A stretch of 64,000 nt of DNA. It comes from a virus. Under the pieces are notes generated by a model, which was not told the origin of the DNA, did not search any database, and worked only from the letters and a program-made list of their open reading frames with translations. Made by a program: the position numbers and the translations under genes. This document shows, piece after piece, positions 22,846 to 30,720 of the stretch (its first letter is position 1; every line of letters starts with the position of its first letter). The stretch is from positions 1-64,000 of IMG/VR virus record IMGVR_UViG_3300047469_000395; one strand, 5' to 3'.

Positions 22846-23160
22846 ATGAGCAATCACCAAACCATCACCGCCGCGCTGCTGGCTGCGTTCAACCTGGACG
22901 CCGACAACGCTGACCCGGCTGCCGTCGCCAGCGCCGCCGCGACCGTGCTGCTGGCGTTCGCCGACGCGGTGCGCGGCCCGGCGCCGGTGGTTGCCGAGGT
23001 GGCCGGCGTCGAGTTGGCCGCTGACGAAACGCCGGCCTTGATCCTCTCCGAGCTGCGCAAGCAGACCACGCTGCTGGAAGTGCTGGCGAAGCAGGGCGAT
23101 CGCTTCACTCATTACGTCGCGCCAGCCACCGGCGCCGCTACTTGCGGCCTGCCTGGCTGA
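22846..23160 (+). CDS. Hypothetical phage protein
   Basis: 104 residues from MSNHQTITAALL, chosen because AGAAAGG lies just upstream; the longer frame runs into the reversed gene. Ala-rich, helical. Unknown. Confidence 0.65.
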   Translation: MSNHQTITAALLAAFNLDADNADPAAVASAAATVLLAFADAVRGPAPVVAEVAGVELAADETPALILSELRKQTTLLEVLAKQGDRFTHYVAPATGAATCGLPG

Positions 23161-23239
23161 CGGCGCCGGCCACCAAGTTTGCAACACCTGAATCATCAGC
23201 ATCACCCGAAAGCCTGAATCACTTTTATAGGAAAACATC

Positions 23240-23512
23240 ATGAACCATACCCAGATGCCCAAACCTCGCATCCTCGTTGCGAAAGTGCTTTTCAACGAGG
23301 ACGAATACCGCGATTTCAACCAGGCCTGCGCCGCCGCTGATGTGCCGCAAAGCCGCAAGCTGCGGGACTTGGCGCGTGGTTGGGTGGAGCAGCGCAAGAA
23401 TGATAAGCCGCCACGCTCGCGCATGGAATGGCCAGTCGGTGGCCAGAACATGGCCATGGTGCTGCCGGGCCGGACGAACTTCAGCATGCCACGCCACCAC
23501 ATGCGCATGTGA
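23240..23512 (+). CDS. Hypothetical phage protein, ribbon-helix-helix-like N-terminus
   Basis: 90 residues with TAGGAAAA upstream. VAKVLFNEDEYRDFNQACAA resembles a strand-helix DNA-binding start. The C-terminus is Met/Pro-rich. Function unknown. Confidence 0.6.
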   Translation: MNHTQMPKPRILVAKVLFNEDEYRDFNQACAAADVPQSRKLRDLARGWVEQRKNDKPPRSRMEWPVGGQNMAMVLPGRTNFSMPRHHMRM

Positions 23513-23559
23513 ATCCTCGACCAGCCAGTTGCATACGCCACCAATGCAAAGGAGCCACC

Positions 23560-23583
23560 ATGAATCCTCTTGTAAACCCATAG
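23560..23583 (+). CDS. Possible 7-codon leader peptide
   Basis: ATG AAT CCT CTT GTA AAC CCA TAG, preceded by a strong AAAGGAG with five-base spacing. Its stop overlaps the GGAG of the next gene at 23599, so reinitiation is possible. Confidence 0.3.
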   Translation: MNPLVNP

Positions 23584-23598
23584 GAGAGCAGAACCACC

Positions 23599-24375
23599 AT
23601 GCAACAGCACCTCGCAGTAAAGAATGCTCCCGATATCGAGATGCGCCTCGTCGCAATCGCCGATCTGTACGTTGATTCAGGAAGCGGCGGTTATCAGCGC
23701 GCACTGGACGTGATCCGCGCCAATAGCTACGCAAAGAACTTCGAGCCAGGCGCGATGAAGGCGATCAACGTCTCCGTGCGCCCCGATGGCCGAATGATGA
23801 TCACCGACGGACAACACACCGTGCATATGGCCGGTCAACTGGGCTACACGCATATCCAGGCGATGGTGGTGCATGGTTCCCGCGAAAGCGAGGCCAAGTG
23901 CTTTTTAATTGGGAATGGCAAAGGCAAAAAAAACGCCACGTCCAAACAACGGCATGACGCTGCGCTCGTCGCCAGAGATCCTGTCGCGCTCGCTGCACAG
24001 TCCATCATGAATACATATGATATAGCGGTCAGCACCGGTGGCCTCCGTAAGGGGTTCACCAATGCGATTGGCGCCATTACCTCGTATTCAAACGCGAATC
24101 CCGCGGCGTTGAAGCGCGCAATGGACTGCATCGCCTCGGCCTGGAAGGAGGACGACTGCGCTTGGTCTGGTGTGGTGCTGCGCGGCATGTTTGATCTTGC
24201 GGTTGGCGCTCACGATATGGAGTTGATTGCCGCAAAGCTGCGCAAGCGCAAGGCGACGGCAAGGCAGGTGATGGACATTGCCAGCGCGCTGCAGACAGCT
24301 GCTGGCGCACGCGGCGGCGGTGCTGCCCACGCAAAGGCGGCGATTTTGAAGGCGTGTGGAATCAAGGTGCCCTGA
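23599..24375 (+). CDS. ParB/Srx-fold protein (DUF6551-like)
   Basis: 258 residues. The N-terminal half has the ParB-like pattern: VDSGSGGYQRALDVI, FEPGAMKAINVSVRPDG and ITDGQHTVHMAGQLG, ending IQAMVVHG. Such phage proteins may hydrolyse CTP or bind DNA; no partner ParA is visible. The C-terminal half is helical. RBS GGAG in the overlap with the short frame before it. Confidence 0.78.
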   Translation: MQQHLAVKNAPDIEMRLVAIADLYVDSGSGGYQRALDVIRANSYAKNFEPGAMKAINVSVRPDGRMMITDGQHTVHMAGQLGYTHIQAMVVHGSRESEAKCFLIGNGKGKKNATSKQRHDAALVARDPVALAAQSIMNTYDIAVSTGGLRKGFTNAIGAITSYSNANPAALKRAMDCIASAWKEDDCAWSGVVLRGMFDLAVGAHDMELIAAKLRKRKATARQVMDIASALQTAAGARGGGAAHAKAAILKACGIKVP

Positions 24376-24441
24376 ACTCAACGAGCGGTAACGGGATGCC
24401 GCGCCCCGATGCGCGCGGCGACATAAAAGATGGAGAACCGC

Positions 24442-24681
24442 ATGTCATTGACTGCACAAGCGCAACCTGGCGCGCCAGCGCTGCTGGACACCCTGATCGA
24501 CAAACTGAAACTGAAGAATGATGCGGAGCTGGCGCGTGCTTTCGAAGTGGCTCCGCCAGTGATCAGCAAGATCCGTCACCGCAAGTTGCCGTTCGGCGAC
24601 AGCATGATCCTGAAGGCGCACGAAAAGTTCAACTTCGCCGTGGCTGACATCCGCGCCGGTCTGGCCGAGAAGACGCAGTAA
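24442..24681 (+). CDS. Helix-turn-helix phage regulator
   Basis: 79 residues from MSLTAQAQPG, preceded by GGAGAACCGC. LLDTLIDKLKLKNDAELARA and VAPPVISKIRHRKLPFGD form a helix-turn-helix as in phage CII/Cro-like proteins of Burkholderiales. Being downstream of cro and before the replication genes, it could be the CII counterpart; this is inference. Confidence 0.75.
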   Translation: MSLTAQAQPGAPALLDTLIDKLKLKNDAELARAFEVAPPVISKIRHRKLPFGDSMILKAHEKFNFAVADIRAGLAEKTQ

Positions 24682-24684
24682 TCG

Positions 24685-24810
24685 ATGAGTCAGCAACACC
24701 AGAAAAAAGAGCAGGGAGTCGAGCCGCTGCCGACTGAGCCGGGCCATGTGATGGCTCGGGGGCATTACGAGCGCCTAGCGCGCGAAGCCGCCGCTGAACA
24801 GCAGAAATAG
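24685..24810 (+). CDS. Small hypothetical protein (41 aa)
   Basis: Begins three bases after the previous stop; hydrophilic, with EPLPTEPGHVMARGHYERLA. No ribosome site beyond possible coupling. Confidence 0.45.
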   Translation: MSQQHQKKEQGVEPLPTEPGHVMARGHYERLAREAAAEQQK

Positions 24811-24836
24811 AAAAGGCCGCGTTGCAGCGCGGCCCG
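24811..24836 (-). terminator. Possible leftward terminator
   Basis: GGCCGCG/CGCGGCC stem; on the minus strand it is followed by TTTT. It would end transcription from the reversed gene at 25076. On the plus strand it is only a hairpin. Confidence 0.5.
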
Positions 24837-24857
24837 ATCACCTACAAGAGGAATTAC

Positions 24858-25064
24858 ATGCCAGCTATTTTACAGCAAGGACCGGCGCCAGCACAGACTG
24901 GCACGCCGGAGGAGAAAGTCACACTCGCGGCCCGCGAATGGCGCGAAAAAGACCGTGAGCACATCGCTGAGAAGAACGCGACTACCGGCGCTGCGGAGTA
25001 CCGCGCGCGCCGCAAGCTGCGCATGACGGTCGACCTCACCGACAGGAAGGCGGGCCACCCATGA
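24858..25064 (+). CDS. Hypothetical phage protein
   Basis: 68 residues from MPAILQQGP with AAGAGGAA upstream. Charged and helical (REWREKDREHIAEKN). Ends 11 bp before the convergent reversed gene. Confidence 0.6.
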   Translation: MPAILQQGPAPAQTGTPEEKVTLAAREWREKDREHIAEKNATTGAAEYRARRKLRMTVDLTDRKAGHP

Positions 25065-25075
25065 GGAAGATCCAC

Positions 25076-25303
25076 TTACTTGTACTTCCGGGTCGCCCAG
25101 TAATAAGCGGCCGCGAACGCCTCGTCTGCCGTCGGGAAGACCTTATCGGCAACGCTGTCGTGATGAGCAAGTCCGCTCGGCTGTTCTGTGTTAGTAATGG
25201 AAGAAATGTAGTACACGAATCCTTCGGTATCACGCGAGACGCGTTCGACCTCAATTCTCATGCGCCATTTGCCTATCTGTACAACTTCGTTGATGCTATT
25301 CAT
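25076..25303 (-). CDS. Small protein, counter-oriented cassette (GKW type)
   Basis: 75 residues from MNSINEVVQIGKWRMRIEV, with GGGGAA upstream and a possible extended -10 TGCTACTCT some 27 bases before the ATG. The plan - aromatic G(K)W then strands, ending in FPTADEAFAAAYYWA - matches the reversed proteins at 28789 and 30374. It converges with 24858-25064 and diverges from the methyltransferase gene. Function unknown. Confidence 0.65.
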   Translation of the reverse strand: MNSINEVVQIGKWRMRIEVERVSRDTEGFVYYISSITNTEQPSGLAHHDSVADKVFPTADEAFAAAYYWATRKYK

Positions 25304-25422
25304 GCGCGATTCCCCGGTGAGAATGCGAGAGTAGCACGTAGTGGCGAAAACTCCGGTCGGGTATGCGGCACGTCTTACCCTGCGCATGTCACCATTGCGC
25401 GCCGCGCAGCGGGAGCGCGGGC

Positions 25423-27600
25423 ATGAAGCGCGACAACTTCAATTTTGATCTGCCTCTGGAAGACGTTGCCACCATGATGGCATCGCCGGTTCCAGCATCA
25501 CGGCCAGCGGCGCGCCGTACTCCGCGCCGCGCGAGTCGCGACATCATGACGCCGCAGCTGGACTTGGGCCATGAGCTGATCATTGACAACTTCGCCGGCG
25601 GCGGCGGCACCAGCACCGGCCTGGAAGAAGCGTTCGGCCGGCCGGTCGATATCGCGATCAACCATGATCCGGAAGCCCTGGCGCTGCACGCCATGAATCA
25701 CCCGCACACCAAGCACCTGTGCGAGAGCGTGTGGGACGTAGATCCTATCAAGGTCACGAACAACCAGCCCGTGGGCCTTGTCTGGCTTTCGCCGGACTGC
25801 AAACACTTCAGCAAGGCCAAGGGCGGCACGCCGGTGGCGAAGAACATTCGCGGCCTGGCCTGGGTGACGCTGCGCTGGGCGGCGAAGTGCAAGCCGCGCG
25901 TGATCATGCTGGAAAACGTTGAAGAGTTCAAAACGTGGGGGCCGCTGCTGGTCGACGCCGAGGGCAACTTCCGCCCTGATCCGGCGAAGAAGGGCAAGAC
26001 TTTCGAGAGCTTCCTGCGCCAGCTGCGCGGCCACGGCTACACGGTCGACCACCGCGAGCTGCGCGCCAGCGACTACGACACGCCGACAATCCGGAAGCGC
26101 TTCTTCCTCGTGGCGCGCCGCGACGGCCTGCCGATCCGCTGGCCGGCGCCGACCAACGGCGCGCCGACTTCGGCCGGCGTGCTGGCCGGAAACCTCGCAC
26201 CGTGGCGAACTGCCGCCGAATGCATCGATTGGTCCATTCCGTGTCCGTCGATCTTCGAGCGCAAGCGCCCGCTGGCGGACGCCACGCTGCGCCGCATCGC
26301 GAAGGGCATCCAGCGCTACGTAGTGGACGCGGAAACGCCGTTCATCATCGGGCAGGGCGGCCCGATCTACTCGGGCAAACCGGTGCCGGCCGACCAACCG
26401 TTCGGCACGCTGACGACGGAGAACCACCGCGCCATTGTCGTGCCCAGCATCGTGCCGGTGACGCACCAAGGCGGCTACCGCAGCGAATCCGTTCACGAGC
26501 CGTTCCGCACGATCACCAGCGCGCAGCGCGGCGAGAAGGCGCTGGCCGTCGCCACCATGGTGCAGACCGGCTACGGTGAGCGCGATGGCCAGACGCCGCG
26601 TGCGCTCGATATCGAGAAGTCGCTGGGCACGGTGGTGGCCGGCGCAAGCAAGGCGGCGCTGGTGACCGCCTTCCTCAACGAGCACGCCAACTCCAGCAAC
26701 CAGCGCACCATGCCTGCCGACCAGCCGCTACGCACCATCTGCGCGCAGGTCAAGGGCGGTCACTTCAGCGCCGTCTCGGCGACGCTGGTCGGCGTGGGCG
26801 GCCGTGCCGGAGACAGCCGGCCGCGTGGTGCTGACGAGCCGGCGGCTACGATCACGGCCAAGGGCGACACCGCGATCGCCACAGCGTTTCTCGCAAAGCA
26901 TTACACCGGCGTCGTAGGCTCGGATCTCGAAGACCCGCTCGGAACGGTCACAGGCTGCGATCACCATAGCCTGGTTACTGCGAATCTGATCCACATGGGT
27001 CACGGTGAAGGCGCGGGCGGTGGAAAGCGTTTCAGCCATGGAATCCGTGATGTCGAGCAGCCAATCAATACGATCACCGCGAGCGGCGCCACAGCTGGTG
27101 TCGTGACCAGCAGCCTGGTCAAGTTGCGCGGCACCAGCAGCACGGCCGACATGGACGAGCCGCTGCACACGGTCAGCGCCGGCGGCCAGCACCACGCCGA
27201 AGTGCGCGCCTTCCTGGTGAAGTACTACGGCACCGATCAAGATCCGCGCCTCGAAGAACCGCTGCATACGGTCACCACCAAGGACCGCTACGGCCTGGTG
27301 ACGATCGAGGGCGTGGACTATCAGATCGTCGATATCGGCCTGCGCATGCTGGAACCGGCGGAGTTGTACCGCGCGCAGGGTTTCCCGGCCAGCTACGTGA
27401 TCCGCGAGATCCCTGATCCAAAGCTGCTGTTCAAGGACGGACACCAGGCCGACGGCGATCCGCTGGCGCTGCCGCGTGTGCCGCTGACGAAATCAGCCCA
27501 GGTCCGCATGTGCGGTAACAGCGTCTGCCCGCCGATGGCCCGCGCGCTGATCCAGGCGAACTTCATGCACGAACGCGAGATTGGTTCGGTGGCAGCGTGA
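25423..27600 (+). CDS. DNA cytosine-5 methyltransferase with tandem repeats
   Basis: 725 residues from MKRDNFNFD with GGGAG upstream. Motif I is FAGGGGTSTGLEEA (about 57-70), motif IV SPDCKHFSKAKGG with catalytic Cys126 (replacing the usual PCQ), motif VI ENVEEF near 164 and motif VIII YDTPTIRKRFFLVARR. Residues about 306-630 are six or seven units of about 45 residues with D.PL.TVT and LVTA.L..H..G, filling the target-recognition region. The C-terminus LRMLEPAELYRAQGFP closes the fold. Probably modifies phage DNA; no cognate nuclease gene is nearby. Confidence 0.92.
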   Translation: MKRDNFNFDLPLEDVATMMASPVPASRPAARRTPRRASRDIMTPQLDLGHELIIDNFAGGGGTSTGLEEAFGRPVDIAINHDPEALALHAMNHPHTKHLCESVWDVDPIKVTNNQPVGLVWLSPDCKHFSKAKGGTPVAKNIRGLAWVTLRWAAKCKPRVIMLENVEEFKTWGPLLVDAEGNFRPDPAKKGKTFESFLRQLRGHGYTVDHRELRASDYDTPTIRKRFFLVARRDGLPIRWPAPTNGAPTSAGVLAGNLAPWRTAAECIDWSIPCPSIFERKRPLADATLRRIAKGIQRYVVDAETPFIIGQGGPIYSGKPVPADQPFGTLTTENHRAIVVPSIVPVTHQGGYRSESVHEPFRTITSAQRGEKALAVATMVQTGYGERDGQTPRALDIEKSLGTVVAGASKAALVTAFLNEHANSSNQRTMPADQPLRTICAQVKGGHFSAVSATLVGVGGRAGDSRPRGADEPAATITAKGDTAIATAFLAKHYTGVVGSDLEDPLGTVTGCDHHSLVTANLIHMGHGEGAGGGKRFSHGIRDVEQPINTITASGATAGVVTSSLVKLRGTSSTADMDEPLHTVSAGGQHHAEVRAFLVKYYGTDQDPRLEEPLHTVTTKDRYGLVTIEGVDYQIVDIGLRMLEPAELYRAQGFPASYVIREIPDPKLLFKDGHQADGDPLALPRVPLTKSAQVRMCGNSVCPPMARALIQANFMHEREIGSVAA

Positions 27601-27611
27601 AAAACACCGCT

Positions 27612-28271
27612 TTACGGTCCGTACAGCTCCTCCGGCGTGGGTGGCGGAGCATGAGTCCTCGCTGCATGGGTGCATCGAAGAGCTATCACGCTAAACCGCT
27701 CTGCGAGTTCATCGCCAAGCCGCTCCCACTTTTCAGCGTCTCTTTTTTGCAATGGAGCTCCGTCGCTTGCACTCACATATTCGGATATTGCTCGGCAAAT
27801 GATATCCAGCCTACCCTGCGCATATGCGAGTTTGCTAGCGAATCCGTTTTCGAGCGCCGCGAGCACCATCAGTTCCTCCGTCGTCGCTGGAAGGTACGTT
27901 ATTCCGAGGATATATATAGCTTCCTCAGCGGGACTCCTGTATGGCGCGCCCTCCAAGTTTTCAAACATCAGGTTGTCTCGAAAAGCGCGAAGCTGGTTGG
28001 CGAGCAGCTCAACTCTTGGTGCCAAAGCTGCTGCAGTGATATTTGCCCTGAGAACTTCCTCGCTGCGTCGTCGCCTGCTTTCTGTCGTGGCTATCCACAT
28101 CGTGCCAAGCAGAGCGCCAACCGTTCCTATCGATCCTATCCATGTGCCCCAATCGCCGGCAGTCATGGTTTTCCAACCGTGGTGATCGAAAAGGAATGCA
28201 ATGTATTGATGGATGGCGACGAGCATTGCGATGCCGAACAGTGTGAGCACGGTCCATTTCTCGAATTTCAT
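27612..28271 (-). CDS. Two-pass membrane protein, counter-oriented cassette
   Basis: 219 residues from MKFEKWTVLTLF. Spans at about 6-28 and 40-60, the second reading WGTWIGSIGTVGALLGTMWI, then ESRRRR and a helical cytoplasmic part. Same plan as 5555-6187 and 6669-7340. It converges with the methyltransferase gene (11 bp) and diverges from 28307 (35 bp). GC content is lower than its neighbours. Function unknown. Confidence 0.72.
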   Translation of the reverse strand: MKFEKWTVLTLFGIAMLVAIHQYIAFLFDHHGWKTMTAGDWGTWIGSIGTVGALLGTMWIATTESRRRRSEEVLRANITAAALAPRVELLANQLRAFRDNLMFENLEGAPYRSPAEEAIYILGITYLPATTEELMVLAALENGFASKLAYAQGRLDIICRAISEYVSASDGAPLQKRDAEKWERLGDELAERFSVIALRCTHAARTHAPPPTPEELYGP

Positions 28272-28306
28272 TGCAGCCCCAATAGTTACCAAAAAGGAAT
28301 CCTATC

Positions 28307-28744
28307 ATGATGTATGACTTATCGCGCCCAGAGCGCCAGCACCGGGCCATCGCCAACGAAAAGCCGGGCCCGGTGCTGCAATCGAAGCGCTGCACCTGCG
28401 GCAAGGCGGCACCGGCAAAAGTGCTGTTGCAGCACAAGAAGTGCCACGGCTGCCAGGTGGCCGACCGCGTCGCTACGCTGCAGGACGGCGACTTGGACAT
28501 TCTGCGTCACATGGTCGGTGCGACGCCGCACCACCCGATGGTGCGCTGGGGCTTCCGCAACGAATACTTGGTGAACCGCCGCGATGCGGCTGCACTGGAG
28601 CGCCTGGTCGCCGCCGGCTTCGCGCGTGCTAGCCAGCAGCTGCTGCAGCTGCAGTACTTCCATGCAACCGACGGCGGTTGCCGCGTGGCTGGCCTGACTG
28701 CGAAGCGCGCACGCGTGGCGCTGTCGCTGGGAGCGCGGCCATGA
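28307..28744 (+). CDS. Hypothetical phage protein with zinc-ribbon-like cysteines
   Basis: 145 residues; RBS AAAAAGGAATCC. Cysteines in RCTCGKAAP and KKCHGCQV suggest a metal-binding ribbon at residues 28-50. The rest is helical (GFRNEYLVNRRDAAALERL). Unassigned. Its stop overlaps the short remnant at 28741 (ATGA). Confidence 0.65.
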   Translation: MMYDLSRPERQHRAIANEKPGPVLQSKRCTCGKAAPAKVLLQHKKCHGCQVADRVATLQDGDLDILRHMVGATPHHPMVRWGFRNEYLVNRRDAAALERLVAAGFARASQQLLQLQYFHATDGGCRVAGLTAKRARVALSLGARP

Positions 28745-28788
28745 CTGCAGTCGCACAAGTGATCAACGCAGTGGGAGCGGAGCGCCCA
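28741..28788 (+). pseudogene. 5' remnant of a phage gene cut by a reversed cassette
   Basis: ATG overlaps the stop of 28307-28744, as in an intact operon, and reads MTAVAQVINAVGAERPS. Beyond that the frame merely runs antisense through 28789-29067. The original gene seems to have been split or displaced by the cassette. Confidence 0.45.
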
Positions 28789-29067
28789 TCAAGGAACTTT
28801 CAACGCATCGATCATCTCGCGAAGCGATTCAACGACTGTCGCGTGAGCGGCATTGAAATCCGTGTAGAGATTGTCAAAGTCAGGACGAGCTACGATTGTC
28901 GCCTTGGAAAGCCACGCTCCCTTATGGGCGCTGGGATTGACAAGCTCAGCTTTGCCGCTGGCGCAGTACTGATATGGATCGCCAGGCTTCCAGTATGGCG
29001 GGACCTCGTCCCAGCATGCCGTCGAAATCAACCAACCTTCGTGCGAAATCTGCATCGCTGGAATCAT
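28789..29067 (-). CDS. Small protein, counter-oriented cassette (GW type)
   Basis: 92 residues; AGGAGG lies upstream of ATG 29067. MQISHEGWLISTACWD, and the ending HATVVESLREMIDAL, parallel the product of 30374-30631 (YRGWDITIRCSH ... LSEAKQLIDAL). It faces the rightward operon. Resembles a widespread small-protein family with YRG[WYF].I starts and ID-rich C-terminal helix; function unknown. Confidence 0.65.
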   Translation of the reverse strand: MIPAMQISHEGWLISTACWDEVPPYWKPGDPYQYCASGKAELVNPSAHKGAWLSKATIVARPDFDNLYTDFNAAHATVVESLREMIDALKVP

Positions 29068-29097
29068 GATTACCTCCTGACGGTAGAGGAGGTAATC
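29068..29097. promoter_or_regulatory. Palindrome containing two divergent Shine-Dalgarno sites
   Basis: GATTACCTCCT (29068-29078), eight bases, AGGAGGTAATC (29087-29097): a perfect 11-bp inverted repeat. Each arm is the ribosome site of the gene on its side, so either transcript could fold to hide its own ribosome site. Confidence 0.65.
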
Positions 29098-29102
29098 GTA
29101 GC

Positions 29103-30329
29103 ATGAACCAAGCCGATATTTTCGCTGCCGGCGCCAAGCGCCTGCAGATGACCGACTCCATCGAAATGACGATTCAGTCGCTGCTGGCCTACGGCGCGTC
29201 GCACGACCACTGGGGCATAGCCTGGTCCGGCGGCAAAGACAGTAGCGCCACGCTGACCCTGATCATCTGGCTGCTGGACACCGGCCGCGTGCCACGCCCT
29301 AAAACCCTGACCGTTTTCTACGCTGACACGCGTCAGGAGCTACTTCCGCTGGCGCACTCCGCCCAGCAGATCATCGACGAGCTGCGCGAGCGCGGCATCC
29401 AAGTTGAAGTCGTGACCGCGACGCTGGACAAGCGCTTCATGGTCTACATCCTGGGGCGCGGCGTGCCGCCGCCGAACAACAATACGTTGCGCTGGTGCAC
29501 GCGGCAGATCAAGATCGATCCGATGCAGCACGCGCTGGAGCAGCGTCTCGCGGAGCTCGATGGCCAGGTACTGATGATCACCGGCGTGCGCCAGGGGGAA
29601 CGCGCTATCCGCGACCAGCGCATTGAAATGAGTTGCAGCAAGGACGGCGCCGAGTGCGGCCAAGGCTGGTATCAGAAGGTGCTGCCAGAGGCGAAGGGTT
29701 TGCGCGGCCGGCTCGCGACGCTTGCGCCGCTGCTGCACTGGCGCGTCTGCCATGTGTGGGAGTGGTTGCGCCATTGGGCGCCTGGCGCCGAGTTCGGCGA
29801 CTGGAGCACGGCCGCGATCGCGGAGGCCTATGGAGGCGACGAGGCGGAGGAGATCAACGCGCGCACCGGCTGCACTGGCTGCCCGCTGGTTGACTCCGAT
29901 ATGGCGCTGGATAACATTCTGCTGAGCCCGCAGTGGGCCTACCTGGCGCCGCTGAAGCGCATCAAGCCGCTTTGGCGTGAACTGCGGTTGCCGAAGCATC
30001 GACTGCGCAAGGCCGGCCTTGAGATCCTGAGGAGTGGAAAAACGGCGGCCAATCCGCAGCGCATGGGGCCGCTGACCTTCGAGGCGCGCCTAATGGGCCT
30101 CGCGACGATCCTCGGCATCCAAGCTGAGGTGAACGAGGCCGCGCGTGCCGCCGGCCGGCCGCTGGTGGACCTAATCAACGCCGAGGAGGCACGCATCCGC
30201 GAGCTGATCAAACTGGAAACCTGGCCAGATGGCTGGGACGGCGATGAGCCGATCGCCACCACCATCATGGATACCGTGTATGCGAATGGCGCGGTTCAGC
30301 CGCGGTTGTTTTCGGAGGCCGATCTTTGA
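29103..30329 (+). CDS. PAPS-reductase family protein (DndC-like)
   Basis: 408 residues. The PP-loop WSGGKDSSATL at about 41-51 binds ATP/PAPS; cysteines in RWCTRQIK and TGCTGCPLVD could hold an iron-sulfur cluster, as in DndC. VFYADTRQELLPL is also typical of the family. Phage members are common and of unclear role; in DndC the reaction is DNA phosphorothioation, which would fit the nearby methyltransferases but is not shown (no dndA, D or E here). Confidence 0.85.
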   Translation: MNQADIFAAGAKRLQMTDSIEMTIQSLLAYGASHDHWGIAWSGGKDSSATLTLIIWLLDTGRVPRPKTLTVFYADTRQELLPLAHSAQQIIDELRERGIQVEVVTATLDKRFMVYILGRGVPPPNNNTLRWCTRQIKIDPMQHALEQRLAELDGQVLMITGVRQGERAIRDQRIEMSCSKDGAECGQGWYQKVLPEAKGLRGRLATLAPLLHWRVCHVWEWLRHWAPGAEFGDWSTAAIAEAYGGDEAEEINARTGCTGCPLVDSDMALDNILLSPQWAYLAPLKRIKPLWRELRLPKHRLRKAGLEILRSGKTAANPQRMGPLTFEARLMGLATILGIQAEVNEAARAAGRPLVDLINAEEARIRELIKLETWPDGWDGDEPIATTIMDTVYANGAVQPRLFSEADL

Positions 30330-30373
30330 TGCGCCGCTCACCCATGAAGCCCGGCATCGCGCCGATGAACCCG
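30326..30373 (+). pseudogene. Displaced 5' start of ninG
   Basis: ATG overlaps the previous stop (ATGA) and reads MMRRSPMKPGIAPMNPS, closely like the start of ninG downstream (MRRAPMPARKTGMK). It then runs antisense through the reversed cassette. Probably the old ninG start, separated from its gene by the cassette. Confidence 0.45.
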
Positions 30374-30631
30374 TCAGCGTCGCAACGCGTCGATCAACTG
30401 CTTAGCCTCGCTGAGCAGCGCGCTGATGCACGCATCATCGGTCGGGAAGCTCCTGCCGCCCGTGCTGAGTACCTGCATTCGCGGATCGACCCAGTCGTCC
30501 GGATTCTCGCCTTGCTGCAATTCTGCCTCGGCAATAGCGGTGTATCGCGAAGGGTGAATCTTGCTCGCGATATGACTGCACCGAATCGTTATGTCCCAGC
30601 CTCGATAAGGTTCCTGAATGATGTGGGGCAT
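30374..30631 (-). CDS. Small protein, counter-oriented cassette (GW type)
   Basis: 85 residues from MPHIIQEPYRGWDITIRCSH; GGAGG six bases upstream. The second half, RSFPTDDACISALLSEAKQLIDAL, has the strand-helix ending of the family also seen at 28789. It converges with 29103-30329 and diverges from ninG (89 bp). Function unknown. Confidence 0.68.
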   Translation of the reverse strand: MPHIIQEPYRGWDITIRCSHIASKIHPSRYTAIAEAELQQGENPDDWVDPRMQVLSTGGRSFPTDDACISALLSEAKQLIDALRR

Positions 30632-30720
30632 CTCACGCCTCCGAATTTTGTTGCAAATAATATTACTCGAATTGCTGAGTTTGATCATAGCAATTTGCTA
30701 TCGAATCAAGGCGGTCTGCT

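Noticed and set aside
25423-27600. Methyltransferase repeats as a diversity-generating retroelement target
   Set aside because: No reverse transcriptase, accessory protein or template repeat is present in the window.
30690-30706. ATAGCAATTTGCTAT, like the phage operators, upstream of the reversed gene at 30374
   Set aside because: The half-sites match, but the spacer is five bases rather than three, which would rotate the two halves; kept out of the operator list.
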